64,000 bases of DNA from Bacteroidales bacterium (lineage in GTDB: Bacteria > Bacteroidota > Bacteroidia > Bacteroidales > UBA932), in contig JAFRUH010000006.1 of NCBI GenBank assembly GCA_017438975.1, positions 62,001 through 126,000 on the forward strand. Reading direction: 5' to 3'. The notes under the pieces are model-generated. The model searched no databases. It saw only the letters and a list, made by a program, of their open reading frames with translations, and had not been told where the DNA came from. Made by a program: the position numbers and the translations under genes. This document shows, in pieces, positions 49,360 to 58,226 of the stretch (positions within the stretch are counted from its first letter, which is position 1; each line of letters starts with the position of its first letter).

Positions 49360-52300
49360 TCAATTGACCGTCAACTTAAGAGTCATACTATCAAGCGGGC
49401 ATAATCTGCTATCATATGATGTGTCAAAATAGACTTTTAAATACAAAGGACCGGCCGGAATCATCGATTTAGTGATAGATACTGTCGGAGATGATTTGGA
49501 GAAACTGAAAGATCCGGATCCCCACAGTTGCATACTTGAATCGTACAAGGAGTATTTACAAAGCCGAGACTCGTTTCCGGATAAACTCGATGCCCCTGAA
49601 TACTCAACCGAAAGAGTGACGGAAATGTATCCTGACGAGGTATTCGTCTGCAACTTGAACCAATCTACATCCGTTCTATTCAAAAGGTTAAAACCCATCG
49701 GGAAGCCATAGGGAACATTATTAGCATAATCTTGTGAGTCATTATACTCGCTCTCGTACATCTTGCTGGCGACCTTGATATAGACACGATTGCCGCTGCC
49801 TTGAATATACCCCGTCGGTTTGATTCCAGTCGTCCCCTCCTTCATGCCACTTACCAATCCTTCAGGAGAAATAGAGATATTCGTAGGAGAAGAAACGACA
49901 TATGTCGGTTCGTAGAAAACATAATTATTCAGATCTCCGAATAGATTGAGGATATTAGACCCTGCTTCACTGGAATACTTAAGCTGATACGTTCCACCCA
50001 GAGGTATGGTAATAAGCGGATAACCGCCATATGTTTCCCCGGTAGATTCATTCCACGTGAAACTCTGAATAAAAGAGTATACCTTTATTGATGCCGACAA
50101 GCCAGTCCTATTATCGGTTACAGAAACAGTCGTATATCCCATGCTGGCATAATTTGGCGTAACGGTAGCCTTATCCCCTTTGCCAGTAACAGAAACGGTA
50201 CCTGAATCAGAACTCTTCCATGTAAAGTCCCCAACGGCACTATCTGGCTTGACGTTAACCTTCAATGAGTAGCTTTTACCAGGTCCAACATGAAGGGCCG
50301 TTCCTCCGAGAGACAGGGAGGTCACTTTTGTCTTATCGTCTTCAACAGTGACGGAGCATGTAGCAGTATAACCCCCGTCGAGTGTAATGGCTGAGATCTC
50401 AACCTTTCCTGGCTTAATGGCCAGAACGGTTCCTTCAGAGACAGTGGCGACAGATGTATTGCTTGATTTCCAGAAGACTTCTTTATTAGTTGCATTTGCG
50501 GGACTCACGAAAGCCGTTATTCGTATTGAACTACCTTCCGTCAATTTTAATTCAGAAGGATCTAGTGAGATTCCGTTAACCCGAATCCGATCTTCCTTGT
50601 CCATGACAGGCCGAACTGTATATCCGAAATAACGGAAAGCCCCACTTCCTCTTTTTTGAGAAGAAGAGAGATGAAAACGATAAAAATAATAGGGTGTATC
50701 AGCACAGAGGGATGCTGACAGATATATTCCCGCCTCATTATCGTAATCAATGCGCGAATAATTCCTATATCCCGCAGCAGGGAGGAAGATACTATTCCCA
50801 TTTTGCTTACTGCTAACCTTATAGCCAACCTGATTCCCTTGTGTTGTCCATGTCCAGATACAATTATCTATCAATTCCTGAATCTCGCCCTTTGTTGGCG
50901 TCCTCCATGTTCCACCCCAGTTTACATGAGCGGCATCATCTTCCGGATCAAGAACAATTTTATTATCTACGACACCATTCTTCGCCAGGGTATTATACTT
51001 GGAGAAAATATCCTCCGAACCATTTGACCACTTGTAATTTCCCTCAGAGTAGTTCGATTTGGGGGCGGTTTCTCCCCAAGAGAAATGGTATCCAAACTCT
51101 TCCGGCATTGTTGCGCCCACATTACGGACAGCCCATTTCACACTGGTCCCAAGATCTATTGCCTCTTCGGGATCTGGCCAAACTGTGACGGAACAATTTG
51201 CGGTTTTCCCTCCGTCATTTGTTTTAGCAGTTATAACCGCATCTCCTGCAGCGATGGCGGTGACTCGACCTGCGGACGAAACGGTTGCGACCTGACTGTT
51301 GCTGGAGGACCAATTAATGCTTTGATCGGTTGCATTAGAGGGAATAACAGTTGCCGTCAATGCTTCTGTATTATTACGATACATTGAGAGATACTGTTTA
51401 TCCAAAAAGATCCCCGTCACTTCTATCGGGAAGACGGTTACGGTGCAAGTTGCTTTCTTCGTTCCGTCAGAAGTGGTCACGGTAATTGTCGTACTTCCAA
51501 CAGCCATGGCCGTCACGAGTCCCGAAGAGGAAACAGTTGCCACGGTTGTATTACTTGACGACCATGTTACATCCTTATTCGTCGCATTTGACGGAGAAAT
51601 CGTTGCCGTCAACGTCTCCGTCTCTCCTAATGTCAGAGACATTGTCGTCTTGTTCAGACTTACTCCTGTCACAGCTACCGTTGCCTCTGACACAATGACT
51701 TTACAGGTCGCAGACTTGTCGCCGGAAGATGCCGTGACCGATGATGTCCCCTTCTTTATGGCAGTTACTTTCCCATCATCGCCAACAGATACGACTAACG
51801 GGTTTGAGGATTTCCATGTAACCGTCTTGTCCGTGGCATCATCAGGCTTAACTGTGGCTATCAGCGTTTCTTGGCTTCCTTCAACGATCGATAATTCTGA
51901 TTTGTTCAGCGTAACGGAGGTGACAGGAATGAACTTTTTCTCAACAGTCACTTTACAGGAAGCGGACTTGTCTCCGGCAGAAGCAGTGATGGTGGCCGTT
52001 CCTGCTTTCAAGGCAGAGACTTTCCCCTCACTATTGACAGATATAATCGTTGCATCAGATGATTTCCAGGTGACGGTCTTGTCATCGGCATCATTGGGCT
52101 TCACGGTCGCGACCAAGGTTGACTCTTCTCCTTCTACAAGGGATAGTTCCGTTAAATTCAGACTGACGGAAGAAACAGGTACGACTTTTTTCTCGACCGT
52201 CACTTTACAGGAAGCGGACTTATCGCCAGCGGTAACCGTAATGGTCGAAGATCCTTCGGCAATAGCGGTAACCAGACCATCACTGGATACCGTCGCTACA

Positions 52301-52503
52301 GATTGCTTGGATGAGGCCCACGTGAGTGTCTTATCGGTAGCGTTTGATGGTAAGACATTTGCGGATAATTGAACCGTCTCTCCCACTACCATTTCAGCAG
52401 CAGGTTGATTTATCGTGACGGACGATACGGGAATTTCTTCAGGTGCTTTCTCACAAGAAAACAGACATATAATCGCGATGAGGAGAAGAAGAATTCTTTT
52501 CAT
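49360..52503 (-). CDS. Large surface lipoprotein with BIG2 Ig-like repeats, FISUMP domain and PPC-like C-terminus
   Basis: The start is set at 52503 (MKRILLLLIAIICLFSC), because the -7 box at 52521-52528 lies inside the longer frame. After the lipobox come five tandem BIG2 domains of about 80 residues (each with VTWxSSN, ATVSSxGxVTA and TATCTVTV-like ends). A fibrobacter-succinogenes-type major domain follows (EEAIDLGTSVKWAVRNVGA, GGTWRTPTKGEIQELID, IFLPAAGYRN, YTVRPVMD), then two more BIG2 domains. The C-terminal part begins SEYNDSQDYANNVPYG and resembles a bacterial pre-peptidase (PPC) domain. It is probably a surface adhesin or glycan-binding protein. Its composition is AT-richer than its neighbours, which suggests transfer. 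The repeats differ enough that recombination is not recent. Confidence 0.88.
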   Translation of the reverse strand: MKRILLLLIAIICLFSCEKAPEEIPVSSVTINQPAAEMVVGETVQLSANVLPSNATDKTLTWASSKQSVATVSSDGLVTAIAEGSSTITVTAGDKSASCKVTVEKKVVPVSSVSLNLTELSLVEGEESTLVATVKPNDADDKTVTWKSSDATIISVNSEGKVSALKAGTATITASAGDKSASCKVTVEKKFIPVTSVTLNKSELSIVEGSQETLIATVKPDDATDKTVTWKSSNPLVVSVGDDGKVTAIKKGTSSVTASSGDKSATCKVIVSEATVAVTGVSLNKTTMSLTLGETETLTATISPSNATNKDVTWSSSNTTVATVSSSGLVTAMAVGSTTITVTTSDGTKKATCTVTVFPIEVTGIFLDKQYLSMYRNNTEALTATVIPSNATDQSINWSSSNSQVATVSSAGRVTAIAAGDAVITAKTNDGGKTANCSVTVWPDPEEAIDLGTSVKWAVRNVGATMPEEFGYHFSWGETAPKSNYSEGNYKWSNGSEDIFSKYNTLAKNGVVDNKIVLDPEDDAAHVNWGGTWRTPTKGEIQELIDNCIWTWTTQGNQVGYKVSSKQNGNSIFLPAAGYRNYSRIDYDNEAGIYLSASLCADTPYYFYRFHLSSSQKRGSGAFRYFGYTVRPVMDKEDRIRVNGISLDPSELKLTEGSSIRITAFVSPANATNKEVFWKSSNTSVATVSEGTVLAIKPGKVEISAITLDGGYTATCSVTVEDDKTKVTSLSLGGTALHVGPGKSYSLKVNVKPDSAVGDFTWKSSDSGTVSVTGKGDKATVTPNYASMGYTTVSVTDNRTGLSASIKVYSFIQSFTWNESTGETYGGYPLITIPLGGTYQLKYSSEAGSNILNLFGDLNNYVFYEPTYVVSSPTNISISPEGLVSGMKEGTTGIKPTGYIQGSGNRVYIKVASKMYESEYNDSQDYANNVPYGFPMGFNLLNRTDVDWFKLQTNTSSGYISVTLSVEYSGASSLSGNESRLCKYSLYDSSMQLWGSGSFSFSKSSPTVSITKSMIPAGPLYLKVYFDTSYDSRLCPLDSMTLKLTVN

Positions 52504-52520
52504 TTTCGTAGTTATTTCCA

Positions 52521-52528
52521 CAAATATA
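52521..52528 (-). promoter_or_regulatory. -7 element of the Ig-repeat lipoprotein gene
   Basis: Read on the minus strand this is TATATTTG. It implies a very short leader before the ATG at 52503 and argues against the upstream ATG at 52533. No TTG is visible at the usual distance. Confidence 0.6.
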
Positions 52529-52682
52529 GCCACTTTTCTCCTTTCTAACTATTCCCAGCATAGAATTATGGTTCTCATACAATTTTAACGAACGGGAAAG
52601 ACATCTGACGATACATGATGAATTTGTATCTTTAAAAGAAAAACCATTACATTTGGATTCATCATAACATAAACAGAATCAT

Positions 52683-53093
52683 ATGGCTTACAAAACCACC
52701 TACGATCCGGCCAAGCTGCCTTCTCCGGACAGGATTACCCATCTTGCTCCCAATCAGATTTTCGTCTTCGGGTCGAACCTGCAGGGGGCCCACGGCGGCG
52801 GCGCGGCAAAGGTCGCCTATGACTATTTCGGTGCAGTCTGGGGGCAGGGCGTCGGCCTGCAGGGACAGACCTATGCCATCCCCACGATGCAGGGACCGGT
52901 CTCTACCATCAAACCTTATGTGGACGAGTTCACGGACTTCGCCAGACAGCACCCGGAGCTCGAATTCCTCGTTACCCGCATCGGTTGCGGAATCGCCGGT
53001 TTCAAGGATGCCGAGATCGCTCCACTCTTCGAGGCCGCCGGGGCGCTGGACAATGTCCGGCTGCCGAAATCCTTCCTCGACATACTGCAATAA
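52683..53093 (+). CDS. Phage-type non-structural protein homologue (A1S_2505-like)
   Basis: A 136-residue cytoplasmic protein without signal. It carries QIFVFGSNLQGAHGGGAAKVAYDYFGAVWGQGVGLQGQTYAIPTMQG, in pieces the signature of a small family found in phages and bacteria: IFVFGSNL, HGGGAA, GLQGQTYAIPT. The later ITRIGCGIAGF resembles the glycine-rich loop of macrodomain-type nucleotide-binding folds, so ADP-ribose or nucleotide binding is possible but not shown. It is a single gene with a weak -7 like TATCTTTA at 52627-52634. No other phage genes lie nearby. It converges on bcp. Confidence 0.75.
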   Translation: MAYKTTYDPAKLPSPDRITHLAPNQIFVFGSNLQGAHGGGAAKVAYDYFGAVWGQGVGLQGQTYAIPTMQGPVSTIKPYVDEFTDFARQHPELEFLVTRIGCGIAGFKDAEIAPLFEAAGALDNVRLPKSFLDILQ

Positions 53094-53111
53094 GGTATCG
53101 AACAGCGGGGT

Positions 53112-53567
53112 TCAGATTTCCAGGATCTGACCGGCGGCGTTCTTGGTATCGACTTTCTCGATGATGCGCTCCAGGATGCCGTTCTCATCGAAGATGAAGG
53201 TGCGGCGGAGCGTGCCGAGCGAGGTCTTTCCGTACATTTTCTTCTCTCCCCAGGCCCCGAAGGATTGGAGCATTTCCGTCGTCGTGTCGGCGAGCAGACG
53301 GAACGGCAGCTCGAACTTCGCCCGGAAGCCGGAATGGGACTTAGCACTGTCTTTGCTGACCCCCACCACATTGTATCCGGCCTCCGTCAGGGCGGCGTAA
53401 TTGTCGCGGAACGAGCAGGCTTCCGCCGTGCATCCGGACGTATTGTCCTTGGGATAGAAATAGATGATGGTCTTCTTCCCCTTTCCGATGAAATCCTCGG
53501 ATTTCACCATGTTTCCGTCCTGGTCCATGACCTCGAAGGACGGCATTCTGTCTCCGATTGCAAGCAT
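53112..53567 (-). CDS. bcp: Thiol peroxidase, peroxiredoxin of the Bcp/PrxQ type
   Basis: A 151-residue peroxiredoxin. The peroxidatic and resolving cysteines are in TSGCTAEACSF (Cys46 and Cys51), the five-residue spacing of Bcp/PrxQ; the usual Pro before the first Cys motif is replaced by Ser. The thioredoxin-like fold start (IGDRMPSFEVMDQDGN) and the YFYPKDNT segment are typical. It reduces hydroperoxides with thioredoxin. It lies 26 bp after the PP2C phosphatase gene on the same strand, so it may be read as the last gene of the phosphosignalling operon. Confidence 0.94.
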   Translation of the reverse strand: MLAIGDRMPSFEVMDQDGNMVKSEDFIGKGKKTIIYFYPKDNTSGCTAEACSFRDNYAALTEAGYNVVGVSKDSAKSHSGFRAKFELPFRLLADTTTEMLQSFGAWGEKKMYGKTSLGTLRRTFIFDENGILERIIEKVDTKNAAGQILEI

Positions 53568-53593
53568 AGGGTTTTCTTCTTGTTACAGGGATC

Positions 53594-54724
53594 TCAAACT
53601 TCGGTCAGGACGGGTTCGGGCGGGGTCGCCTGCTGCTCGGGACTGCCGGACGGTTCCTCCGCCGGAGCGGGACAGACGGTCTCCGGTTCCTCAACTTTCT
53701 GTCCGGAACCCAGATAATGTTTTCCGAGGAAAAACAGGCCGCAGCACAGAAGGAGGATTCCGAGGACGATCCCGAGGGTCTTCCACGGACAGCGGCGGAC
53801 CGGCTCGCTTTCGATGGTCTTGTGCGGCGAGGACGCCTCGGGCCCTTCCGTAATCTCGCAGAGAATGGCGGTGACATTGTCATACCATTCGGCCGCTTCG
53901 GCCGCTTCCCAAAGGGCCGTCCGGCAGGCGGTCATGCTGGAACGGTTGGCGCGGATGATGTCTTCGAGGTTCTTCCCGGGGAGCAGCGCACCGTCCCGGT
54001 CATAGGATTTCCGGTCCCGGAGAACCCCGCTGAGGCCGTCGCTGCAGAGGAGGATGATATCCCCGCGGCAGACGGAAAGGGAGACGCTGTCGGGCTTGGC
54101 CTTCGCGGACGGGTCGCCGAGACTCCGGGTCACGATGTTCCCGTAAGGATGGACAAAGGCCTCCTCCTCGGTGATCTTTCCTTCATCGACGAGACCCTGG
54201 ACATAGGAATGGTCCTTCGAAATCTGGCGGATCCCCTCCGGTTCGCGGAAGAGATAGGCGCGGCTGTCCCCGCACCAGGTGACCGTGAGCGTATCCCCGA
54301 ACAGCCAGGCGAGGATCAGGGTGCTGCCCATCCCTTCGCACTCCTTGTCCGAGTTGGATTTCTTTTTGATCGCGGCGTCCGCGTCCACGACGATTCCTTC
54401 CATGTACCGGGCACGGGAATCCGCCGAAGATAGCACAGAGGCCGTGAGACGGCTTTTCTCGAAACCTGCTTTTACCGTTTCGATCGCCACGGCGGACGCG
54501 ACTTCTCCTGCATTCATGCCGCCCATCCCGTCCGCGACGACCATCAGGCATCCGGCTTCGCCCAGATCCTGGACCTCATCGGCCAGGAACTGCCCCTGGA
54601 TGTCGTTAGAAAGGTCTGCATCGACGAAAAGGTTGTCCTCGTTCCCCTTGTTCGGGGCGCTTTCATTCCATTTGCCGGCCGGGTCCGTATAGGCCGCGAG
54701 CCGGATCTTTATCTTCTGTGCCAT
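53594..54724 (-). CDS. Membrane-anchored PP2C-type Ser/Thr protein phosphatase
   Basis: A 376-residue protein. The PP2C domain fills about residues 10-285, with the metal-binding motifs NEDN (28-31), VADGMGGMNAGE (Asp65), GMGSTLI, CGDSRAYL, TRSLGD, LCSDGLSG and DNVTAI. After a short linker a single membrane helix follows (WKTLGIVLGILLLCCGLFFLGK, about 302-323), then a Pro/Glu-rich tail of some 45 residues outside. The catalytic part is therefore cytoplasmic. It would reverse phosphorylation by the two kinases encoded upstream. The gene starts 4 bp after the FHA-protease gene. Confidence 0.93.
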   Translation of the reverse strand: MAQKIKIRLAAYTDPAGKWNESAPNKGNEDNLFVDADLSNDIQGQFLADEVQDLGEAGCLMVVADGMGGMNAGEVASAVAIETVKAGFEKSRLTASVLSSADSRARYMEGIVVDADAAIKKKSNSDKECEGMGSTLILAWLFGDTLTVTWCGDSRAYLFREPEGIRQISKDHSYVQGLVDEGKITEEEAFVHPYGNIVTRSLGDPSAKAKPDSVSLSVCRGDIILLCSDGLSGVLRDRKSYDRDGALLPGKNLEDIIRANRSSMTACRTALWEAAEAAEWYDNVTAILCEITEGPEASSPHKTIESEPVRRCPWKTLGIVLGILLLCCGLFFLGKHYLGSGQKVEEPETVCPAPAEEPSGSPEQQATPPEPVLTEV

Positions 54725-54728
54725 AGCT

Positions 54729-56282
54729 TTACTTGATTACGGAGATGGGGACGACGCGGTCTTTCCATTTGCCGGAACTCGAGTTGCCGGTCTTGGATCC
54801 GAGACGGTTCGATCCGGACAGGATTCCGACCACGACATACTGCCCGTCCTTGACCGTGACGACCGGACCGCCGGAATTGCCGTGGTCGGTCTCGCTGTTG
54901 GACAGGAGGATGCAGCCGTCGACGTCCAGTCCTTCGCGCGCGACGAAAGATTCACTGTAAATCGGAGTCACGTTGCGGAGGTCTTCCGCTCCGACGCCGA
55001 CGGGGAATCCGAGGATGTCGAGGTGGGTCTTGATCGGGAGGGTCTTGGAATAGGGCCCGTCCGCAACGAGGGATCCTGTCTTTCCGGCCTTTGCCCAGGC
55101 GTAATCCCGTGCATCAGCCGTGTCGATGATCTTGACGGGGAGGTTCATCCCGTCATAGGGAACCGTACCGAGCGTGACGGGCGTGTATGAGCCCATATGG
55201 AAAACCGGCTTGGACAGGGGGTACTTGAACGTAATCCTGTCCCCCTTCGGAGAAACGGCGATGAAATGGCAGGTGAAAGCGTCCGGATTCTGGTTCATCA
55301 AGCCGTTGAGCAGCAGGTCGGACTCGTCCTCCGGGTAGCCCATGAAGGGATTGATGACATGCTGGGCGGTGACGATCTTCCCGTCGTTGAGCAGGAAAGC
55401 GGTCCCGCTGGCCCCGAACACATATTTCTCCGTCCCTTCGCCGAGTTCTATGTAAAACATGCAGAAATAGGTATCGTTGGCAACCTGTTTCAAGGCCTCG
55501 GGGAGACCGCCGGTCCCGACGGACTGGACTGCCTGCATGGCCCTCCGTGCACGTGCGTTCGCCGCGGAAACCTGCTGGGCCATCTTGGCGAGCCGGTCTT
55601 CGTAATCGGCGATTTTCTTGTTGCTCTCCATCAGTTCGGCGGCGAGGGCGTCCGCCTTTTCCTTGTTCTCCCGGTTGCTCTCGATCTGCTCGGCCAGCAC
55701 TTTCCCCTGCTCCAGGAAATCCTGGCGCTGCCGGTAGTTCCAGAAGGTCAGTCCCGCGACGGCGAGCACCAGCACAGCGGCGAGGGACCATATGGCCGTC
55801 TTGTAGGGCCGCAGGGCCTGCTGCCGGAAGAGATTCAGGCGGGCGGTCAGGCCGATGCTGCTGACAAGGCCCTTCTTGCCTTCCGGAATGATGAATCCCA
55901 GTTTCGGCCCGTTCGTCGAAAGCTGGATCTCATCCCCGTTCTGGAGATACCACTCCTTCTGGACCGGATGGCCGTTGAGATAGGTGGTATTGGTCTGGGA
56001 CAGCTGGATCAGCTTCCAGTTGTCGCCGTCCTTGACGATGGCGGCGTGGCGACGGCTGACCGTGGGGAAGTTTTCGTCGAAGCGGACCTGGCAGGCGGGA
56101 TCCCGGCCGAGTTCGATCTCGTCCACGATGATGGGCTGGGATTCCCCGGCCTTGTGGTATTGGCTGGACACTTTATGGACCAGCGTATAGTACCGCCTTC
56201 CTTCTCCTCCGAAGATGGATTTCATGCCGGCCCCGATGGATCCGGACAGGGAACGCTTGTAAGATTGGGTGGGTGTTGCCAT
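54729..56282 (-). CDS. FHA domain - membrane helix - trypsin-like serine protease
   Basis: A 517-residue protein in three parts. A cytoplasmic FHA domain at about 50-132 has phosphothreonine-binding residues in GRDP (59-62), SRRHA (76-80) and the NG pair at 103-104. A membrane helix at 164-182 (IWSLAAVLVLAVAGLTFW) and a coiled coil at about 186-255 follow. A chymotrypsin/trypsin-fold domain covers 265-517 with His308 in TAQHVI, a likely Asp393 in ARDYAWAK and Ser470 in GNSGGPV. The protease is predicted outside the cytoplasmic membrane. Kinase-dependent phosphorylation read by the FHA domain could control protease assembly across the membrane. That signalling direction is inference. It is the fourth gene of the operon. 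Confidence 0.92.
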   Translation of the reverse strand: MATPTQSYKRSLSGSIGAGMKSIFGGEGRRYYTLVHKVSSQYHKAGESQPIIVDEIELGRDPACQVRFDENFPTVSRRHAAIVKDGDNWKLIQLSQTNTTYLNGHPVQKEWYLQNGDEIQLSTNGPKLGFIIPEGKKGLVSSIGLTARLNLFRQQALRPYKTAIWSLAAVLVLAVAGLTFWNYRQRQDFLEQGKVLAEQIESNRENKEKADALAAELMESNKKIADYEDRLAKMAQQVSAANARARRAMQAVQSVGTGGLPEALKQVANDTYFCMFYIELGEGTEKYVFGASGTAFLLNDGKIVTAQHVINPFMGYPEDESDLLLNGLMNQNPDAFTCHFIAVSPKGDRITFKYPLSKPVFHMGSYTPVTLGTVPYDGMNLPVKIIDTADARDYAWAKAGKTGSLVADGPYSKTLPIKTHLDILGFPVGVGAEDLRNVTPIYSESFVAREGLDVDGCILLSNSETDHGNSGGPVVTVKDGQYVVVGILSGSNRLGSKTGNSSSGKWKDRVVPISVIK

Positions 56283-56300
56283 ATGGTTATATTATTTTGA

Positions 56301-58214
56301 TTATCGGAACGTGACAGGGATACTGAACAGCTTTCTCCCCTTGGAATATACCTCATATTTGTAGCGGCCACGCGAATAACAAGTCTTCTGCTCATTGCCC
56401 CATCCCGAGATCCAGTACTTGTTGCAGTCTTCGTTGTATTCTGTCAGGAAGGATCCGGAATCTTTGAAAGAATACCCGGAAGGGGAAGAATTCCCTTTGC
56501 TGATGGATCCGTCCGGGCGTATGATCTTGATGGAAAATGTCTGGTTATTATAAGCTTCCGGATTTGTAACTCCCCGGAAACCGGTTATTTCCATATAGGC
56601 GGCAAGATAGTCGGTCTTGGACGCCGGAATCGATTTGTTCTCTGACGTAATCACCCATTCTCCATCCATGAATTCATATTCAACCTCATCCTCCCGGTCT
56701 CCGTGGAATAAGTAAACGCTTGTAACCATATTGATACCGCTGACCTTTTCCACTGCATCGTCGAACTGTTTCCGGACGGATTCATCTTCTCTTAAGCACA
56801 GGGCATGGGAGAAGTATATCGCCGCATCAACGTTAGATTTAGTATTTTCCGCCTCGGTGACCTCTCTTTTGAATCCCCTCTCTGCAATCAAACTCAGATC
56901 CCTGCGGAGAATTGCAACTTTATTATAGTCCTTATAATAATCCCTATATTTTGTCTCAATGGTATAGAGCGAATCGATAATGTCCTTAAAACTTTCATAT
57001 TGTTCGAAACCGCTGGGGTTTTTAAAGACGGTATAAGTCATTTCGCTCATATCATTCTTTACGGAATTGACCGACCGGATATAAGACGGGTAATTCTTCT
57101 TCGCCGCCCGTTTTTCCGGACTCCGGGAGACAAAGAAACAGACCGTCAGCAGTCCCAGCAGGGGGTAGATCCATTTGTTCACGGCAAACCAGGATTTGCG
57201 TTTTCCTTCGGGTTCGGGAACGGGTCCCGGATCCGGACCGGGAGTCGGACCCGGTTGCGGCTGCGTTCCTCCGCCGCCCGCAATCGGGACGGTCGAACGC
57301 TCCCGGGGTTTGTTCCCGCCGGACTTTCCGGGCCGGGGTTCTTCCGGAACGGTCCCGGGCCGTTTCTTCTGGGACGGTTTTACGGGAGCGGGCTTTTCTG
57401 GATCCGGCTCAGGCGGAACCGGTGAAAAGGCTCTCCTTTTCGCCATCGCAGCGATGGCCTCGGCGGTCGGACGGTCCCAGGTCTCTTTCGCGAGACACGC
57501 CTTCACCAGTTTGACGATTTCGGGGTCCGGATACGGGATGTCCGGGATGGCGGCGCCGTTCCGGAGCATGATGCCTCCCTGTCCGAAGAAGGGGAGATTT
57601 CCGGTAATCATCTCATACAGAGTCACGCCGAAGGCCCAGATGTCCGTCGCCTTGACGGACTCGGCCCGCTCGGAGAACATCTCCGGGCCCATGTACGGGA
57701 GGGATCCGCCGGAGCTGTTCTGCTGGACGGAGCGGGAGGAATTCCGCCTGAGGGTGCTCCGCATTTTCGTGCTGATGCCGAAATCCGTGATGGCAAAAGA
57801 CCCGCTTTCCGTCCGCAGGATGTTGTCCGGCTTGATATCATGGTGGACGACATCCATCTTATGCAGGTACGCGAGGCCGGAAGCGACATCCCCGATGAAC
57901 TGCCACAGGGTATCCGGATCGCATTCTCCGATGAGGGAGAGGGCCGAAGACGGGCAGTACGGCATGACAAGGAAAGGCCGGCGTTCGAAGACGTCGAAAT
58001 GGTAGGCGTGCAGGAGGTTCGGATGGTTCAGGTTGTAGGCGGTCTTGTACTCCTTCTTGAATTCCTCGATCCCGCGGTCGTCCAGGGCGATGTAGATCTT
58101 GATGGCGACCTCCATGTCCAGCTGCGAGTCGCGGGCAAGCCAAACTTCACCGAAGGATCCGCGTCCCTTCTGTTCCAGGAGAATGTACCTGTTTGCAAAT
58201 AGTTCTTGTTCCAT
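56301..58214 (-). CDS. Membrane Ser/Thr protein kinase with uncharacterised C-terminal extracytoplasmic domain
   Basis: A 637-residue protein. The Hanks-type kinase at 8-270 is complete: glycine loop GRGSFGEV, Lys39 in AIKIY, catalytic HHDIKPDN (Asp126; HHD in place of HRD), DFG at 144-146, and GPE in place of APE. An activation-loop stretch rich in Ser (RNSSRSVQQNSSGG) offers autophosphorylation sites. Then come a Pro-rich linker of about 75 residues and a membrane helix near 343-362 (WIYPLLGLLTVCFFVS). The remaining 270-residue C-terminal region has helices (NSVKNDMSEMTYTVF, YYKDYNKVAILRRDLSL) and a beta end. I recognise no sensor family (no PASTA). It is the third gene of the operon. Confidence 0.92.
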   Translation of the reverse strand: MEQELFANRYILLEQKGRGSFGEVWLARDSQLDMEVAIKIYIALDDRGIEEFKKEYKTAYNLNHPNLLHAYHFDVFERRPFLVMPYCPSSALSLIGECDPDTLWQFIGDVASGLAYLHKMDVVHHDIKPDNILRTESGSFAITDFGISTKMRSTLRRNSSRSVQQNSSGGSLPYMGPEMFSERAESVKATDIWAFGVTLYEMITGNLPFFGQGGIMLRNGAAIPDIPYPDPEIVKLVKACLAKETWDRPTAEAIAAMAKRRAFSPVPPEPDPEKPAPVKPSQKKRPGTVPEEPRPGKSGGNKPRERSTVPIAGGGGTQPQPGPTPGPDPGPVPEPEGKRKSWFAVNKWIYPLLGLLTVCFFVSRSPEKRAAKKNYPSYIRSVNSVKNDMSEMTYTVFKNPSGFEQYESFKDIIDSLYTIETKYRDYYKDYNKVAILRRDLSLIAERGFKREVTEAENTKSNVDAAIYFSHALCLREDESVRKQFDDAVEKVSGINMVTSVYLFHGDREDEVEYEFMDGEWVITSENKSIPASKTDYLAAYMEITGFRGVTNPEAYNNQTFSIKIIRPDGSISKGNSSPSGYSFKDSGSFLTEYNEDCNKYWISGWGNEQKTCYSRGRYKYEVYSKGRKLFSIPVTFR

Positions 58215-58226
58215 GATACTTGATTA

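Noticed and set aside
50700..52450. Regular repeats that could suggest a CRISPR array
   Set aside because: The repeat unit is about 250 bp, coding, and translates into BIG2 Ig-like domains; there are no short constant repeats with unique spacers and no cas genes.
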